A stretch of 64,000 nucleotides of DNA, taken from NCBI RefSeq assembly GCF_000425285.1, contig NZ_AUDD01000011.1, forward strand, positions 37,851-101,850. The letters run 5' to 3'. Each line of letters starts with the position of its first letter. Position 1 is the stretch's first letter. This DNA is from Acidipropionibacterium jensenii DSM 20535. Lineage in GTDB: Bacteria; Actinomycetota; Actinomycetes; Propionibacteriales; Propionibacteriaceae. Shown here one piece after another: positions 8,125 through 16,289 of this stretch. Made by a program: the position numbers and the translations under genes. The notes below the pieces were generated by a model, which searched no databases, was not told where the DNA came from, and worked only from the letters and a program-made list of their open reading frames with translations.

Positions 8125-9528
8125 TCAGTGGCTGTGCTCGGACTTTCCGGCGTGCTCGGCCATCAGGCGCTTCTCCTCAGGGCCGATGAGCGCAAGCAGC
8201 ACGATCGCGACGACGACGACGCCGACCAGGGCACCGTAGGTGACTCCCCAGCCGTAGTGCTGGGCGAGGAAGCCCACTCCGGAGGATGCCATCGTCGCTC
8301 CCAGAACGTATCCGAACAGTCCGGTGAAGCCCGCCGAGGTGCCGGCGACATTGGCCGCGGACATGTCGATCGCCTGGAGGCCGATGAGCATCACCGGTCC
8401 GTAGATGAAGGCACCGATGAAGAACAGGAAGACCATCAGCAGCCAGTACGGAGTGCCGACAGGGGCGAGCCAGTAGGCGGCCAGGAAGACCCCGACGCCG
8501 ATCAGGAAGGTGACTCCGGTGCGGGTGCGGTTGCCACCGAAGACGTGGTCAGAGATCCAGCCACAGGCCAGGGTGCCCACCAGTCCAGCCAGCTCGAACA
8601 GGGAGAATCCGGCGATACCACCCGTGACGGAGGCCCCGTGGACCTCGGACAGGTAGGTCGGAACCCAGTTCAGCACGCCGTATCGCAGGGTGTAGACGAA
8701 GACATTGGCGAAGGCCAGCAGCAGCATCACCTTGTTCTTGAAGACGTGCTGGACGACGACCTGCCAGTAGCTGCTGGTCTCCAGCTCGGAGGTGTCGGTC
8801 TCGACCTTCGCCGGGTCGTCGCGGTACTCCTCGATCGGGGGCAGTCCGACCGATGCCGGGGTGTCGCGGATCAGCACGAAGGCGATGATCGCCACCACGA
8901 TGGCGACCAGGGCGGGCAGCCAGAAGGCGGAGTGCCAGTCGTTGGCGGTGATGGCCAGACCCCAGGCCGAGACGGCCCCGACGCCCATTCCTCCGACGTT
9001 GTGGGCGCAGTTCCAGATCGAGGTCTTCCAACCACGCTCGTTGGTGGAGAACCAGTGCACCAGGACGCGGCCCGAGGGAGGCCACCCCATGCCCTGGAAC
9101 CAGCCGTTGATGAACATCACGATCGCGAAGACGGTGACCGACGCCGAGATGGCGGGCACGAATGCCACGGCGAGGTTGGCCAGCGCCGACAGGAACAGGC
9201 CGAGGGGCAGGAAGTACCGCGCGTTGGAGCGGTCCGACACCATCGCCATGAAGAACTTCGAGAAGCCGTAGGAGATCAGGACGGCGTTGGCGATGACGCC
9301 GATCCCGACCTTGTCGATCCGACCCTGGTCGAGCAGGATCGCCGAGACCAGCGAGATGTTGTTCCTGATGAGGTAGAAGCCGGCGTAGCCGAGGAAGATC
9401 CCGAGGAAGACCTGGAGACGCAACCGGGGGTACCGGTGCTTGACCTCGGCCTCGTCGAGACGAGGGGCGGGCGGGGGTGCTGACAGCCAGGAGCGCTTCT
9501 GCGTCAGCGGCTTCTCAGTGATGGACAT
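8125..9528 (-). CDS. glpT: GlpT-family organophosphate:phosphate antiporter
   Basis: This is a 467-residue major-facilitator protein with about twelve membrane helices, predicted to exchange glycerol-3-phosphate (or a similar organophosphate) for inorganic phosphate. It follows E. coli GlpT closely by eye: FLGIFLGYAGFYLIR, SYGFSKFFM..VSDRSN, GWFQGMGWPPSGR, WNCAHNVGG, IRDTPASVGLPPIEEY, YTLRYGVLNWVPTYL, YGPVMLIGLQAIDM and AGFTGLFGY. The antiporter Arg residues of helices 1 and 7 are present. A UhpT or PgtP substrate cannot be excluded. It lies 263 bp from a two-component plus ABC operon on the same strand, and glpABC elsewhere in the window could use its substrate. Confidence 0.9.
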   Translation of the reverse strand: MSITEKPLTQKRSWLSAPPPAPRLDEAEVKHRYPRLRLQVFLGIFLGYAGFYLIRNNISLVSAILLDQGRIDKVGIGVIANAVLISYGFSKFFMAMVSDRSNARYFLPLGLFLSALANLAVAFVPAISASVTVFAIVMFINGWFQGMGWPPSGRVLVHWFSTNERGWKTSIWNCAHNVGGMGVGAVSAWGLAITANDWHSAFWLPALVAIVVAIIAFVLIRDTPASVGLPPIEEYRDDPAKVETDTSELETSSYWQVVVQHVFKNKVMLLLAFANVFVYTLRYGVLNWVPTYLSEVHGASVTGGIAGFSLFELAGLVGTLACGWISDHVFGGNRTRTGVTFLIGVGVFLAAYWLAPVGTPYWLLMVFLFFIGAFIYGPVMLIGLQAIDMSAANVAGTSAGFTGLFGYVLGATMASSGVGFLAQHYGWGVTYGALVGVVVVAIVLLALIGPEEKRLMAEHAGKSEHSH

Positions 9529-9791
9529 GAATGGACACTCCGGTACTCATCGTCGTCCCGTGTGGACGGCACTGTTCAGCTCCTTATGTTTGCGGCTGGT
9601 GAGGGCCGTGGCGATGGTTTGTGGTGACAGTTGGTCACAGTGCTGTGACCAAGGGCCCGCACTCTCTCGGGGCAATCCGTGCGGCTGACTACCTGTCCGG
9701 CTGACAGTCCATGCGGCCGACGGCCTGTGGACCCGGCACCTGCGCAGCCGACCGCATGGTGAGCCGGCGATCCGGTGGTCACGGCGAGTCG

Positions 9792-10964
9792 TCAGGCCAG
9801 CAGCCACAGGTGGTCGGCTGCGAGCTCCAGCCTGACCCGCTGATGGCGGGCCAGCGGCTCGGACCACAGGTCACCGGTACCCAGCAGGCTGCCCTGCTCG
9901 GTCTCGATGAGGTACTCCATCGTCTCTCCGCGGTAGCGCACCTGCTGGACGACTCCCATGAGCCCGTGGGGTGCGGTCTCGTACTCATGGTGTCCCACCC
10001 GCGCGGCGGAGTCGCCGTCCCCGCGATGACCGCCGTCCCCGCCGTCACCGGCCCCCCCGAGCTGGTGGATCGTGAGGCAGTGGGGGCGCACCAGCAGGGT
10101 CGCGGTGCGTCCCGGCACCAGGGGGACGCCGGCAGCCACCGGCACCACGAGTTCGACACCCAGCACGCGGACCCTGGCACGCAGGTCGTGGCCGGGACCG
10201 CGAGGAGTCAGCGGGCCCAGGATCTCGGCATCCAGGAAGGATGACCGGCCCATGAACTCGGCGACGAAGGAGTTCGGCGGATGCTGATACATCTGACGAG
10301 GCGTCCCCGCGCCCGCGACTCGGCCATGATCGAGCACCACGATCCGGTCAGCGGTGGCCAGCGCCAGCCCCTGCTCATGGGTCACGTGCACGACGGTGGT
10401 GCCCAGCCTGCGCCTCAACTCGTCGATCAGGTCCAGCAGGACGGATTTGAGGGCTTGATCCAGACCCGACAGGGGCTCATCGAGCAGCAGTACCCGAGGC
10501 TGCGTCATGAGCGCTCTGGCCAACGCCACCCGGCGTCGCTGGCCCCGGGACAGCTCGTGGCTGTGGGCACCCTCCAGCCCTGCCAGCCCCAGCCTCAGCA
10601 GCATCACCTCCGCCCGGTCGGCCACCTGCACCGGACTGGCGTGCGCGGCGCGCAGCGGATAGGCGACGTTGTCGAAGACGGTGAGATCGGGAAAGAGATT
10701 GTCCTGCTGGAAGACCGTCGCCGTGGGGCGTCCTGCCGCCGGCACGCCGCTCATGTCCCGGCCCGAGATCAGCACTCTGCCGCGGTCGGCGGTCTCCAGC
10801 CCGTTGAGGATCATCACCAGGGTCGACTTTCCCGACCCCGATGGCCCCATCACGTCGATCAACTGTCCGGGCTCGGCGATCAGGTCCACCTCGTCGAGCG
10901 CCGGGTGCGACATCCCGGGGAAGATCTTGGACAGTCCCTGCACCTCAACCCGGCCCTCACGCAC
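9792..10964 (-). CDS. ABC transporter ATPase, FbpC/AfuC-PotA type
   Basis: Energises the importer whose permease and binding protein lie just upstream. The 390-residue protein has Walker A GPSGSGKS (about residues 45-52), a Q-loop VFQQDN, signature LSRGQRRRVALARAL (Ser-Arg-Gly instead of the usual Ser-Gly-Gly) and Walker B VLLLDEP. These are followed by an H-loop VTHEQ and a C-terminal TOBE-like domain after residue 240. I prefer the GTG at 10964 (GGAGGG seven bases upstream) over a GTG six codons earlier; either overlaps the permease end, implying coupled translation. It is the last gene of a five-gene run that starts with a histidine kinase. Confidence 0.85.
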   Translation of the reverse strand: MREGRVEVQGLSKIFPGMSHPALDEVDLIAEPGQLIDVMGPSGSGKSTLVMILNGLETADRGRVLISGRDMSGVPAAGRPTATVFQQDNLFPDLTVFDNVAYPLRAAHASPVQVADRAEVMLLRLGLAGLEGAHSHELSRGQRRRVALARALMTQPRVLLLDEPLSGLDQALKSVLLDLIDELRRRLGTTVVHVTHEQGLALATADRIVVLDHGRVAGAGTPRQMYQHPPNSFVAEFMGRSSFLDAEILGPLTPRGPGHDLRARVRVLGVELVVPVAAGVPLVPGRTATLLVRPHCLTIHQLGGAGDGGDGGHRGDGDSAARVGHHEYETAPHGLMGVVQQVRYRGETMEYLIETEQGSLLGTGDLWSEPLARHQRVRLELAADHLWLLA

Positions 10965-12555
10965 GGCGTCTCCCTCCAGCACTCAACCAGATCCCCCACG
11001 CCACCAGCGCCACCGTGATCGCCGTGACGGTGGACAGGGTGCATGCCTCGGTGAGCCGTCCCGCCTCCACCTCGGTGACGATCTGGGCTGCGATGAACGG
11101 CGTGTCGGCGCCGGTGAGCAGGATCACCGAGGGCACCGACGTCAGGCCCATCACAAACGCCAGAGCCGTGGCTGCGGTCAGCGCCGGGCGCAGCTGAGGG
11201 ATGATCAACGGCCTCAGCATCCGTGCCGGGGCCATCCCCAGGCCGGCCGCGGACTGCCTGATCGGCAGCGTCATGGCATCGGTGCGGGCCCGCAGGAAGG
11301 CCACGACGACGGGCACGAGCACCAGACCCTGAACGGTCATCACGAGGACCAGGATCGTCGATGTCGAGTTCCCGCTCGTCCCGGTCCTCCGCCAGATCTC
11401 CAGAGCGCCGAGGGCCAGGGGCAGCGTCAGGGCCGAGGACGCCAGCAGGTTGGTGGAGACCGAGCCTCCCCGGCGCAGTCCTCCGGTGGAGACGATGGCG
11501 GACCCGGCGACCATCGCCATCACCGTGGCGCCGGCCGCGACGATCACCGAGTCGGCCAGCGCCAGCCCGTTCTGGCCCGCCAGCAGCTCGCGATATCCCG
11601 ACGCCGTCCAGGACAGGCCGGAGGTGGTGTCGATGACCGAGCCCAGCATCACCACCGGAAGGCTGAGCGCGTTCGCTCCCGCCACGAACCAGGCCAACCC
11701 CACCATCACGCGCTGCCAGACCGAGGATGGCGGACGCCGCCGGGTCCGGATCGAGGACTGCTGGGGTGCGGCGCTCCCGGGCCTCGACGAGATCGCCGTC
11801 ATCACCAGCCATGCCAGGACGCAGATGGCCAGCATCACCGCGGAGGTCGCGGCAGCCCCCACCGCGTCCCCCTCGCCGATGGCCGCCTCTCGGAGGCGGG
11901 TCGCCAGCACCTGGTACGAGCCGCCCAGGGCCAGCGGGTTGGCCACGTCGACGGCCGTGTTGGCCACCAGGAGCAGGAACACGGCGGCCAGCTCCGGCCA
12001 CAGGTGCGGAAGGACAATGACCCGCAGGATCTTCCGGGTCGGCAGGCCGAGGTCGCGGGCCTGGTCGATCAGCCCCTCATCAAGGGTGCGCAGTCCGGAC
12101 AGCACTGCCAGATACGCCATTGGCACCATCGCCAGGATGTCGGCCAGCGCCAGGCCGGTGAACCCGTAGACCGACACCCAGTCCCCTCCGGTGAGCTGTG
12201 CGACGACGCCGTTGTTCCCCCAGATCTGCAGCAGGGTGGTGGAGGCCGTCACCGGCGGCAGCAGCACCGGGGCCAGCGTCATCCAGTGGAGGAAGCCGCG
12301 GCCGGTGAAGCGGTAGGCGTGGTGCACCGCCGCCATCATGGCTCCGGCGGCGGTGCCCACCACCCCGACCGCTGTCGCCAACCCGAGGGTTGCTGCGACG
12401 ACCGGGAACCGATGGATCAGCACGCCGGCGAGAGCGGTTCTGCCCGCGGTGCTGACAATGGTTGCCAGCGTCGGGCGGAGCAGTATCGCGATCGGGACGG
12501 CCAGACACAGCCACGTCATGGCTCGCAGAGCCCGGGCCAGTGGATCCGCGGTCAC
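10957..12555 (-). CDS. Fused double-domain ABC permease, FbpB/ThiP type
   Basis: This 532-residue integral membrane protein has about twelve helices in two halves, each with an inner-membrane EAA-like loop. In the first half it is GLRTLDEGLIDQARDLGLPTRKIL and in the second RTDAMTLPIRQSAAGLGMAPARML. Such fused permeases serve iron(III), thiamine or hexose-phosphate importers. The GTG start at 12555 overlaps the stop of the binding-protein gene by four bases (GTGA), and the end overlaps the ATPase gene. Substrate is unknown; context favours an organophosphate or ferric compound. Confidence 0.85.
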   Translation of the reverse strand: MTADPLARALRAMTWLCLAVPIAILLRPTLATIVSTAGRTALAGVLIHRFPVVAATLGLATAVGVVGTAAGAMMAAVHHAYRFTGRGFLHWMTLAPVLLPPVTASTTLLQIWGNNGVVAQLTGGDWVSVYGFTGLALADILAMVPMAYLAVLSGLRTLDEGLIDQARDLGLPTRKILRVIVLPHLWPELAAVFLLLVANTAVDVANPLALGGSYQVLATRLREAAIGEGDAVGAAATSAVMLAICVLAWLVMTAISSRPGSAAPQQSSIRTRRRPPSSVWQRVMVGLAWFVAGANALSLPVVMLGSVIDTTSGLSWTASGYRELLAGQNGLALADSVIVAAGATVMAMVAGSAIVSTGGLRRGGSVSTNLLASSALTLPLALGALEIWRRTGTSGNSTSTILVLVMTVQGLVLVPVVVAFLRARTDAMTLPIRQSAAGLGMAPARMLRPLIIPQLRPALTAATALAFVMGLTSVPSVILLTGADTPFIAAQIVTEVEAGRLTEACTLSTVTAITVALVAWGIWLSAGGRRRA

Positions 12556-13637
12556 CCCAGCACCTGCTCCCGGAACTGCTCGGTGAGGTGTTCGCGGCGC
12601 TGGGCGCCCTCGGCCAGCGGCAGGGTGACGATCCGGCGATCGGCCGGCAGCCTGAGGCGCTGGTCGGAAGGCAGGTCGGCGCGGGCCGGGAGTTGTCGGG
12701 AGTGCGTGCGTTTCCCGAGCTCCTGACCCTTGGCCGACAGGATGAAGTCCTCGTAGCGTCTGGCGGCGGCGAGGTGCCAGGCGCTGCGGTGATCGGTGCC
12801 GCGAAGGATCGCCACCGCACCGATCTCCCGGCCGGTGCCCTCACGGGGATAGCTCACCACGAGATCGCGGTGCCCCTGCTCGATCTGCTTGACGCAGTGC
12901 TGGGTGAAGGTGATCGCGGTCGCCACCTCCCCGCGGGCCACAACACCGGAGGGTGCCAGACCCGAGGAGGTGTACTGCAGAACGTTGCTGTTGAGTCGCC
13001 GCAGCCAGTCCATCCCCGCCTGCTCGCCGCCCAGTCGGGCCACCTGGGTCTCAACCATGGTGTAGCCGGTGCCCGAGAACATCGGGTTGGGGGCGGAGAT
13101 GAGGCCCCGGTAGCGGGGATTGAGCAGGTCCTGCCAGGACATGGGCACCGGAAGGCCGTTGCGGGCCAGCACCGAACGGTCCGAGCAGAAGCCCAGGATC
13201 CCCTGGTAGGTGCCGGTCCAGTAACCCTCCTTGTCGCGGGCGAAGGCAGGAACCTGCGACCAGCCCCGGGGACGGTAGGCCACGAAAAGGCCGCGGCTGG
13301 TGCCGGTCGCATAGGCCTCCGACGGGCCGCCGTGCCACACGTCGAAGTGGTGACTGGGCTGGCTGATGAGGGTGAGCGCCTCCCCGGCGGAACGGCGGGT
13401 CATCGTGACCCGGATCCCGGTCTCGGCGGTGAAGACATCGGCCCACTCCTGGCAAATGTCATCGATCGACGAGCACAGCACCGACAGCTGTGATCCACGG
13501 GCATTGCCGACGACTCCCACGACGGCCCATCCGACAACGGTGATGAGGATCAGGAGTCCGGCCAGTCTGGTCCGCCAGCGGCGAGCCGGGCCACCCCGGC
13601 GCCCGACGGGGCCGAGGGCATCTGCCGCAGCGCTCAC
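12552..13637 (-). CDS. ABC transporter substrate-binding protein, family 1 (AfuA/FbpA/PgtC-like)
   Basis: A 361-residue extracytoplasmic binding protein anchored by one N-terminal hydrophobic segment (LAGLLILITVVGWAVVGVVG) after an Arg-rich cytoplasmic start; there is no lipobox. Family features include WADVFTAETGIRVTM, SAGEALTLI, FDVWHGGPSEAY, YWTGTYQGILGF, PMSWQDLLNPRYRGLISAPNP and a late AARRYEDFILSAKGQEL. The GTG at 13637 overlaps the response-regulator stop by four bases (GTGA), so it is translationally coupled. Relatives bind ferric ion, hexose phosphates (AfuA) or help sense phosphoglycerates (PgtC, HptA). The kinase/regulator next door and a GlpT-like carrier suggest a similar sensing or uptake role here. 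Confidence 0.83.
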   Translation of the reverse strand: MSAAADALGPVGRRGGPARRWRTRLAGLLILITVVGWAVVGVVGNARGSQLSVLCSSIDDICQEWADVFTAETGIRVTMTRRSAGEALTLISQPSHHFDVWHGGPSEAYATGTSRGLFVAYRPRGWSQVPAFARDKEGYWTGTYQGILGFCSDRSVLARNGLPVPMSWQDLLNPRYRGLISAPNPMFSGTGYTMVETQVARLGGEQAGMDWLRRLNSNVLQYTSSGLAPSGVVARGEVATAITFTQHCVKQIEQGHRDLVVSYPREGTGREIGAVAILRGTDHRSAWHLAAARRYEDFILSAKGQELGKRTHSRQLPARADLPSDQRLRLPADRRIVTLPLAEGAQRREHLTEQFREQVLG

Positions 13638-14335
13638 TGGGGATTCCCGGCGTCCGGCATCAGGTAGCCCTCGCCGCGCACCGTGAGGATCAGTGCGGCA
13701 CCCTCCCCCTCGAGACGTTGACGCAGCCGGTAGATGGTGGTCTTGATCATCGCCCTGGAACCGACCTCGGAGCTGGTGAACCACACGTCGTTGAGGAGGA
13801 CGGCCCAGGAGGTGACCTCCCCCTTGCGGCGCATCAGCGCGGTGAGCAGCCGCAGTTCGAGATCCGGCAGATGGAGGTTCCGGCCTCTCCAGAATGCGGC
13901 GCGCACGGCGGTGTTGACGGTCAACTCGCCATTGACCAGGGTCGTCTCATCGCTGGCCGGCGAGCTGCGCCGGAACACCGCCTGGGCCCGCAGCGCCAGT
14001 TCGCGAGGGCTGAACGGCTTGGTGAGGTAGTCGTCGGCGCCCGCCATCAGTCCCTTGATCCGGTCCTCGGTGGCGTTCTTGGCGGTGAGCAGGATCACCG
14101 GGGTCGCCGAGACCGAGCGAACCCGTTCGCACAGGCTGATTCCCGAGGCGCCGGGAAGCATGATGTCCAGCACCATGATGTCGATGTGCTGCTGGTTGAA
14201 CAGTTCCCAGGCGCGTTCGGCGTTGCGCGCCGTCAGGCACCGGAATCCCTGAGTCTCCAGGGCGAAGCTGACGATCGACAGCATCTGGGCCTGGTCGTCC
14301 ACCACCAGTGCCAGCGGCTCTGCTGAGGACGTCAT
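13634..14335 (-). CDS. OmpR/PhoB-family response regulator
   Basis: A 233-residue transcription factor with an N-terminal receiver domain: acidic pocket VVDDQ, phospho-acceptor Asp 57 in MVLDIMLPG, Thr in ILLTAK and Lys 106 in YLTKPFSP. A C-terminal winged-helix domain ends with IKTTIYRLRQRLE and ILTVRGEGYLM. It is presumably phosphorylated by the kinase encoded immediately upstream, and probably controls the downstream importer and perhaps the nearby GlpT-like carrier. The ATG at 14335 overlaps the kinase stop by four bases (ATGA). Confidence 0.92.
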   Translation of the reverse strand: MTSSAEPLALVVDDQAQMLSIVSFALETQGFRCLTARNAERAWELFNQQHIDIMVLDIMLPGASGISLCERVRSVSATPVILLTAKNATEDRIKGLMAGADDYLTKPFSPRELALRAQAVFRRSSPASDETTLVNGELTVNTAVRAAFWRGRNLHLPDLELRLLTALMRRKGEVTSWAVLLNDVWFTSSEVGSRAMIKTTIYRLRQRLEGEGAALILTVRGEGYLMPDAGNPQ

Positions 14336-15162
14336 GCCTGGTCCTCCTTCTGGACCGCCGGGCTGGGGACGATCGGGATGGTGCAGAAGATGGAGGTGCC
14401 CCGCCCGGCCAGGGTGTCGACCAGGACCCGGCCGCCATGGGCCTCGATCACCCGCTGGGTCACCATCATTCCCAGACCGGTGCCGTGGTTCTCCATCGCG
14501 GTGAGGTCTCCGGTGAACGGACGGAAGAGCTGTTCCCGTTCCGCCTGGCTCATTCCGGCGCCGTCATCGGAGACGCAGATCACGACGCAGCCCTCCGACT
14601 CGGTCACCTGAACCGTCACCACCGCCCCCTCCCCGGCATGGCGCACCGCATTGTTGACGAGATTCCACAGCGCCTGGCGCAGCAGATTGGCGTCTGCGGC
14701 GAGCAGGATACGTCGTCCCGAGTTCTGCATCTCCAGGGCGGTGTGGGTGAGCCGCCGCAGCTCGTTGACGGCGTCCCGGACCAGGCCGCGGATCTCCACC
14801 TGGCTGCGATGCAGCTCCACCAGCTGCGCATCGACGCGAGCCTCGGCCAGCATGTTCTCGGCCAGCGCCGACATCTGGGCGGTGTTGTCGAGAATGGTCT
14901 CGACGAACTCGCGCTGCCGCTCGGTGAGGGGCCCCGGCGTCTCCTCGCTGAGCAGCTCGGCCGCGCCCTGGATGAGGGCCAGCGGGGTGCGCACCTCGTG
15001 AGAGAAGACGTTGGGGTGCTCCATGCGGTGGGCGACCAGGGTTCGCAGCTGCTCGTTGTCGCGCCGGATGAGAACCAGGCTGCGCCGCGAACGGATCCAC
15101 AGATTGGTCAGGACCAGTCCGGCGGCGATCACGACGAGGAGGATCCACATCGGTACGAGCAC
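14332..15162 (-). CDS. Membrane-bound sensor histidine kinase with a minimal sensor
   Basis: This 276-residue kinase has one N-terminal membrane helix (WILLVVIAAGLVLTNLWI) and almost no extracytoplasmic part. A HisKA domain follows (FSHEVRTPLALIQGA, phospho-acceptor His 55), then HATPase boxes: NLVNNAVRHAGEG (N), DDGAGM (G1) and HGTGLGMMV (G2). With no sensor domain of its own it probably reads a signal through another membrane or binding protein; the solute-binding protein in the same operon is the obvious candidate. The operon order is kinase, regulator, binding protein, permease, ATPase, with four-base overlaps at three junctions. Confidence 0.9.
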   Translation of the reverse strand: MLVPMWILLVVIAAGLVLTNLWIRSRRSLVLIRRDNEQLRTLVAHRMEHPNVFSHEVRTPLALIQGAAELLSEETPGPLTERQREFVETILDNTAQMSALAENMLAEARVDAQLVELHRSQVEIRGLVRDAVNELRRLTHTALEMQNSGRRILLAADANLLRQALWNLVNNAVRHAGEGAVVTVQVTESEGCVVICVSDDGAGMSQAEREQLFRPFTGDLTAMENHGTGLGMMVTQRVIEAHGGRVLVDTLAGRGTSIFCTIPIVPSPAVQKEDQA

Positions 15163-15198
15163 CGCGTCAGTATGCCATCCGGGTGAACGGCCGCCAGA

Positions 15199-16137
15199 TC
15201 AGGAGACCACCCTCTCGACGAAGTCGACCAGGGTGGCCTCGACCTGGGCCCGGGAGGCCGGCTCGTTGTGCACCTCGTGGCGCACCCCCGGGTAGACGTG
15301 GGTCTCGACGTCGGTGTGGCCGGCGTCCCACAGCTGGTTGGCGACGTGCAGCGCCCCCTCGCCATAGTTGGCGACTGGGTCCTGGTCGCCGGCCAGGATG
15401 AGCACCGGCAGGCCGGCGGGGATGCTGGCGGGCCAGTCGGCGGCGTTGACCTGGTCGTAGAGGGCGACGAAGTCGCGGACGAAGCGCAGCGACATCGGGG
15501 CGCCGAAGTTGTTGAGCGGGTCGACGCTGTGGTCGGCGACCACCGCGGGATCGGAGGCCACCCAGGCGGTCGGGCCGGCGTCGGGTCCGAATCGGTCGAC
15601 GAAGCCGTCGAACATCTCGTTCTGGAAGCCGGGATCCGGCTCGGTGCCGTCCCCGGCGGCCAGCGCTGCGGCCAGCGCCGCACGGTCCAGGGTCTTCTCG
15701 ATGCCGTGGATGTGGGCGGCGATCCCGCACAGCACCAGCCCCGAGAGGTCCTCGCCGAACCGGGAGGCGTAGCCGCGGGCGATCATCGATCCCCAGGAGT
15801 GGCCGAAGAAGACATAGGGCAGTTCCGGGTGCAGGTCCACGGCCAGATCGTGCAGGGTCTTCTCGTCGCGCAGCACGGTCTCGACGCCGTCGGCCCCGGT
15901 GTCCTGCCAGACTCCGGAGGCCATCGCGGTCGCGCCGTGCCCGGCATGGTCATCGGCGGCCACCGCGAAGCCGGCGTCCAGCAGGGTGCTGATCATGTGG
16001 ATGTAGCGCCGGGAGTGCTCCCCCAGACCGTGGGCGATCTGCACGACGGCCCGCGGCGGTTGCGCCGGGGTGTGGATCCAGGCGTGGATCTCGTCGCGTC
16101 CGTTGTGGGAGGGGAAGGTCACTTCATTGAGAGCCAT
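15199..16137 (-). CDS. Alpha/beta hydrolase, monoacylglycerol-lipase-like
   Basis: A 312-residue cytoplasmic hydrolase. The triad is readable: nucleophile Ser in GHSWGSM, acid Asp in ILAGDQDPV and His in PGVRHEVHNE. The N-terminal AHGLGEHSRRY supplies the oxyanion HG motif characteristic of the monoacylglycerol lipase/lysophospholipase branch. It probably cleaves acylglycerols or lysophospholipids. The ATG at 16137 follows CAGGAA, and a longer upstream frame has unrelated Arg-rich sequence. It lies about 150 bp downstream of the phosphofructokinase gene on the same strand. Confidence 0.88.
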   Translation of the reverse strand: MALNEVTFPSHNGRDEIHAWIHTPAQPPRAVVQIAHGLGEHSRRYIHMISTLLDAGFAVAADDHAGHGATAMASGVWQDTGADGVETVLRDEKTLHDLAVDLHPELPYVFFGHSWGSMIARGYASRFGEDLSGLVLCGIAAHIHGIEKTLDRAALAAALAAGDGTEPDPGFQNEMFDGFVDRFGPDAGPTAWVASDPAVVADHSVDPLNNFGAPMSLRFVRDFVALYDQVNAADWPASIPAGLPVLILAGDQDPVANYGEGALHVANQLWDAGHTDVETHVYPGVRHEVHNEPASRAQVEATLVDFVERVVS

Positions 16138-16289
16138 CGACAGTTCCTGAGTGTGAGGGGTGGCGCCCGCGTGATTGGGGGCGCAGCTCCACCCTAGTCG
16201 GGACTGTCGGGGACCCCGGGCAACCAGGAACCACCCGCGCAGAGATCGGCGAGATCGCCGTCCCGCGCCCCGGGCTCCGCGCCTCGGGC

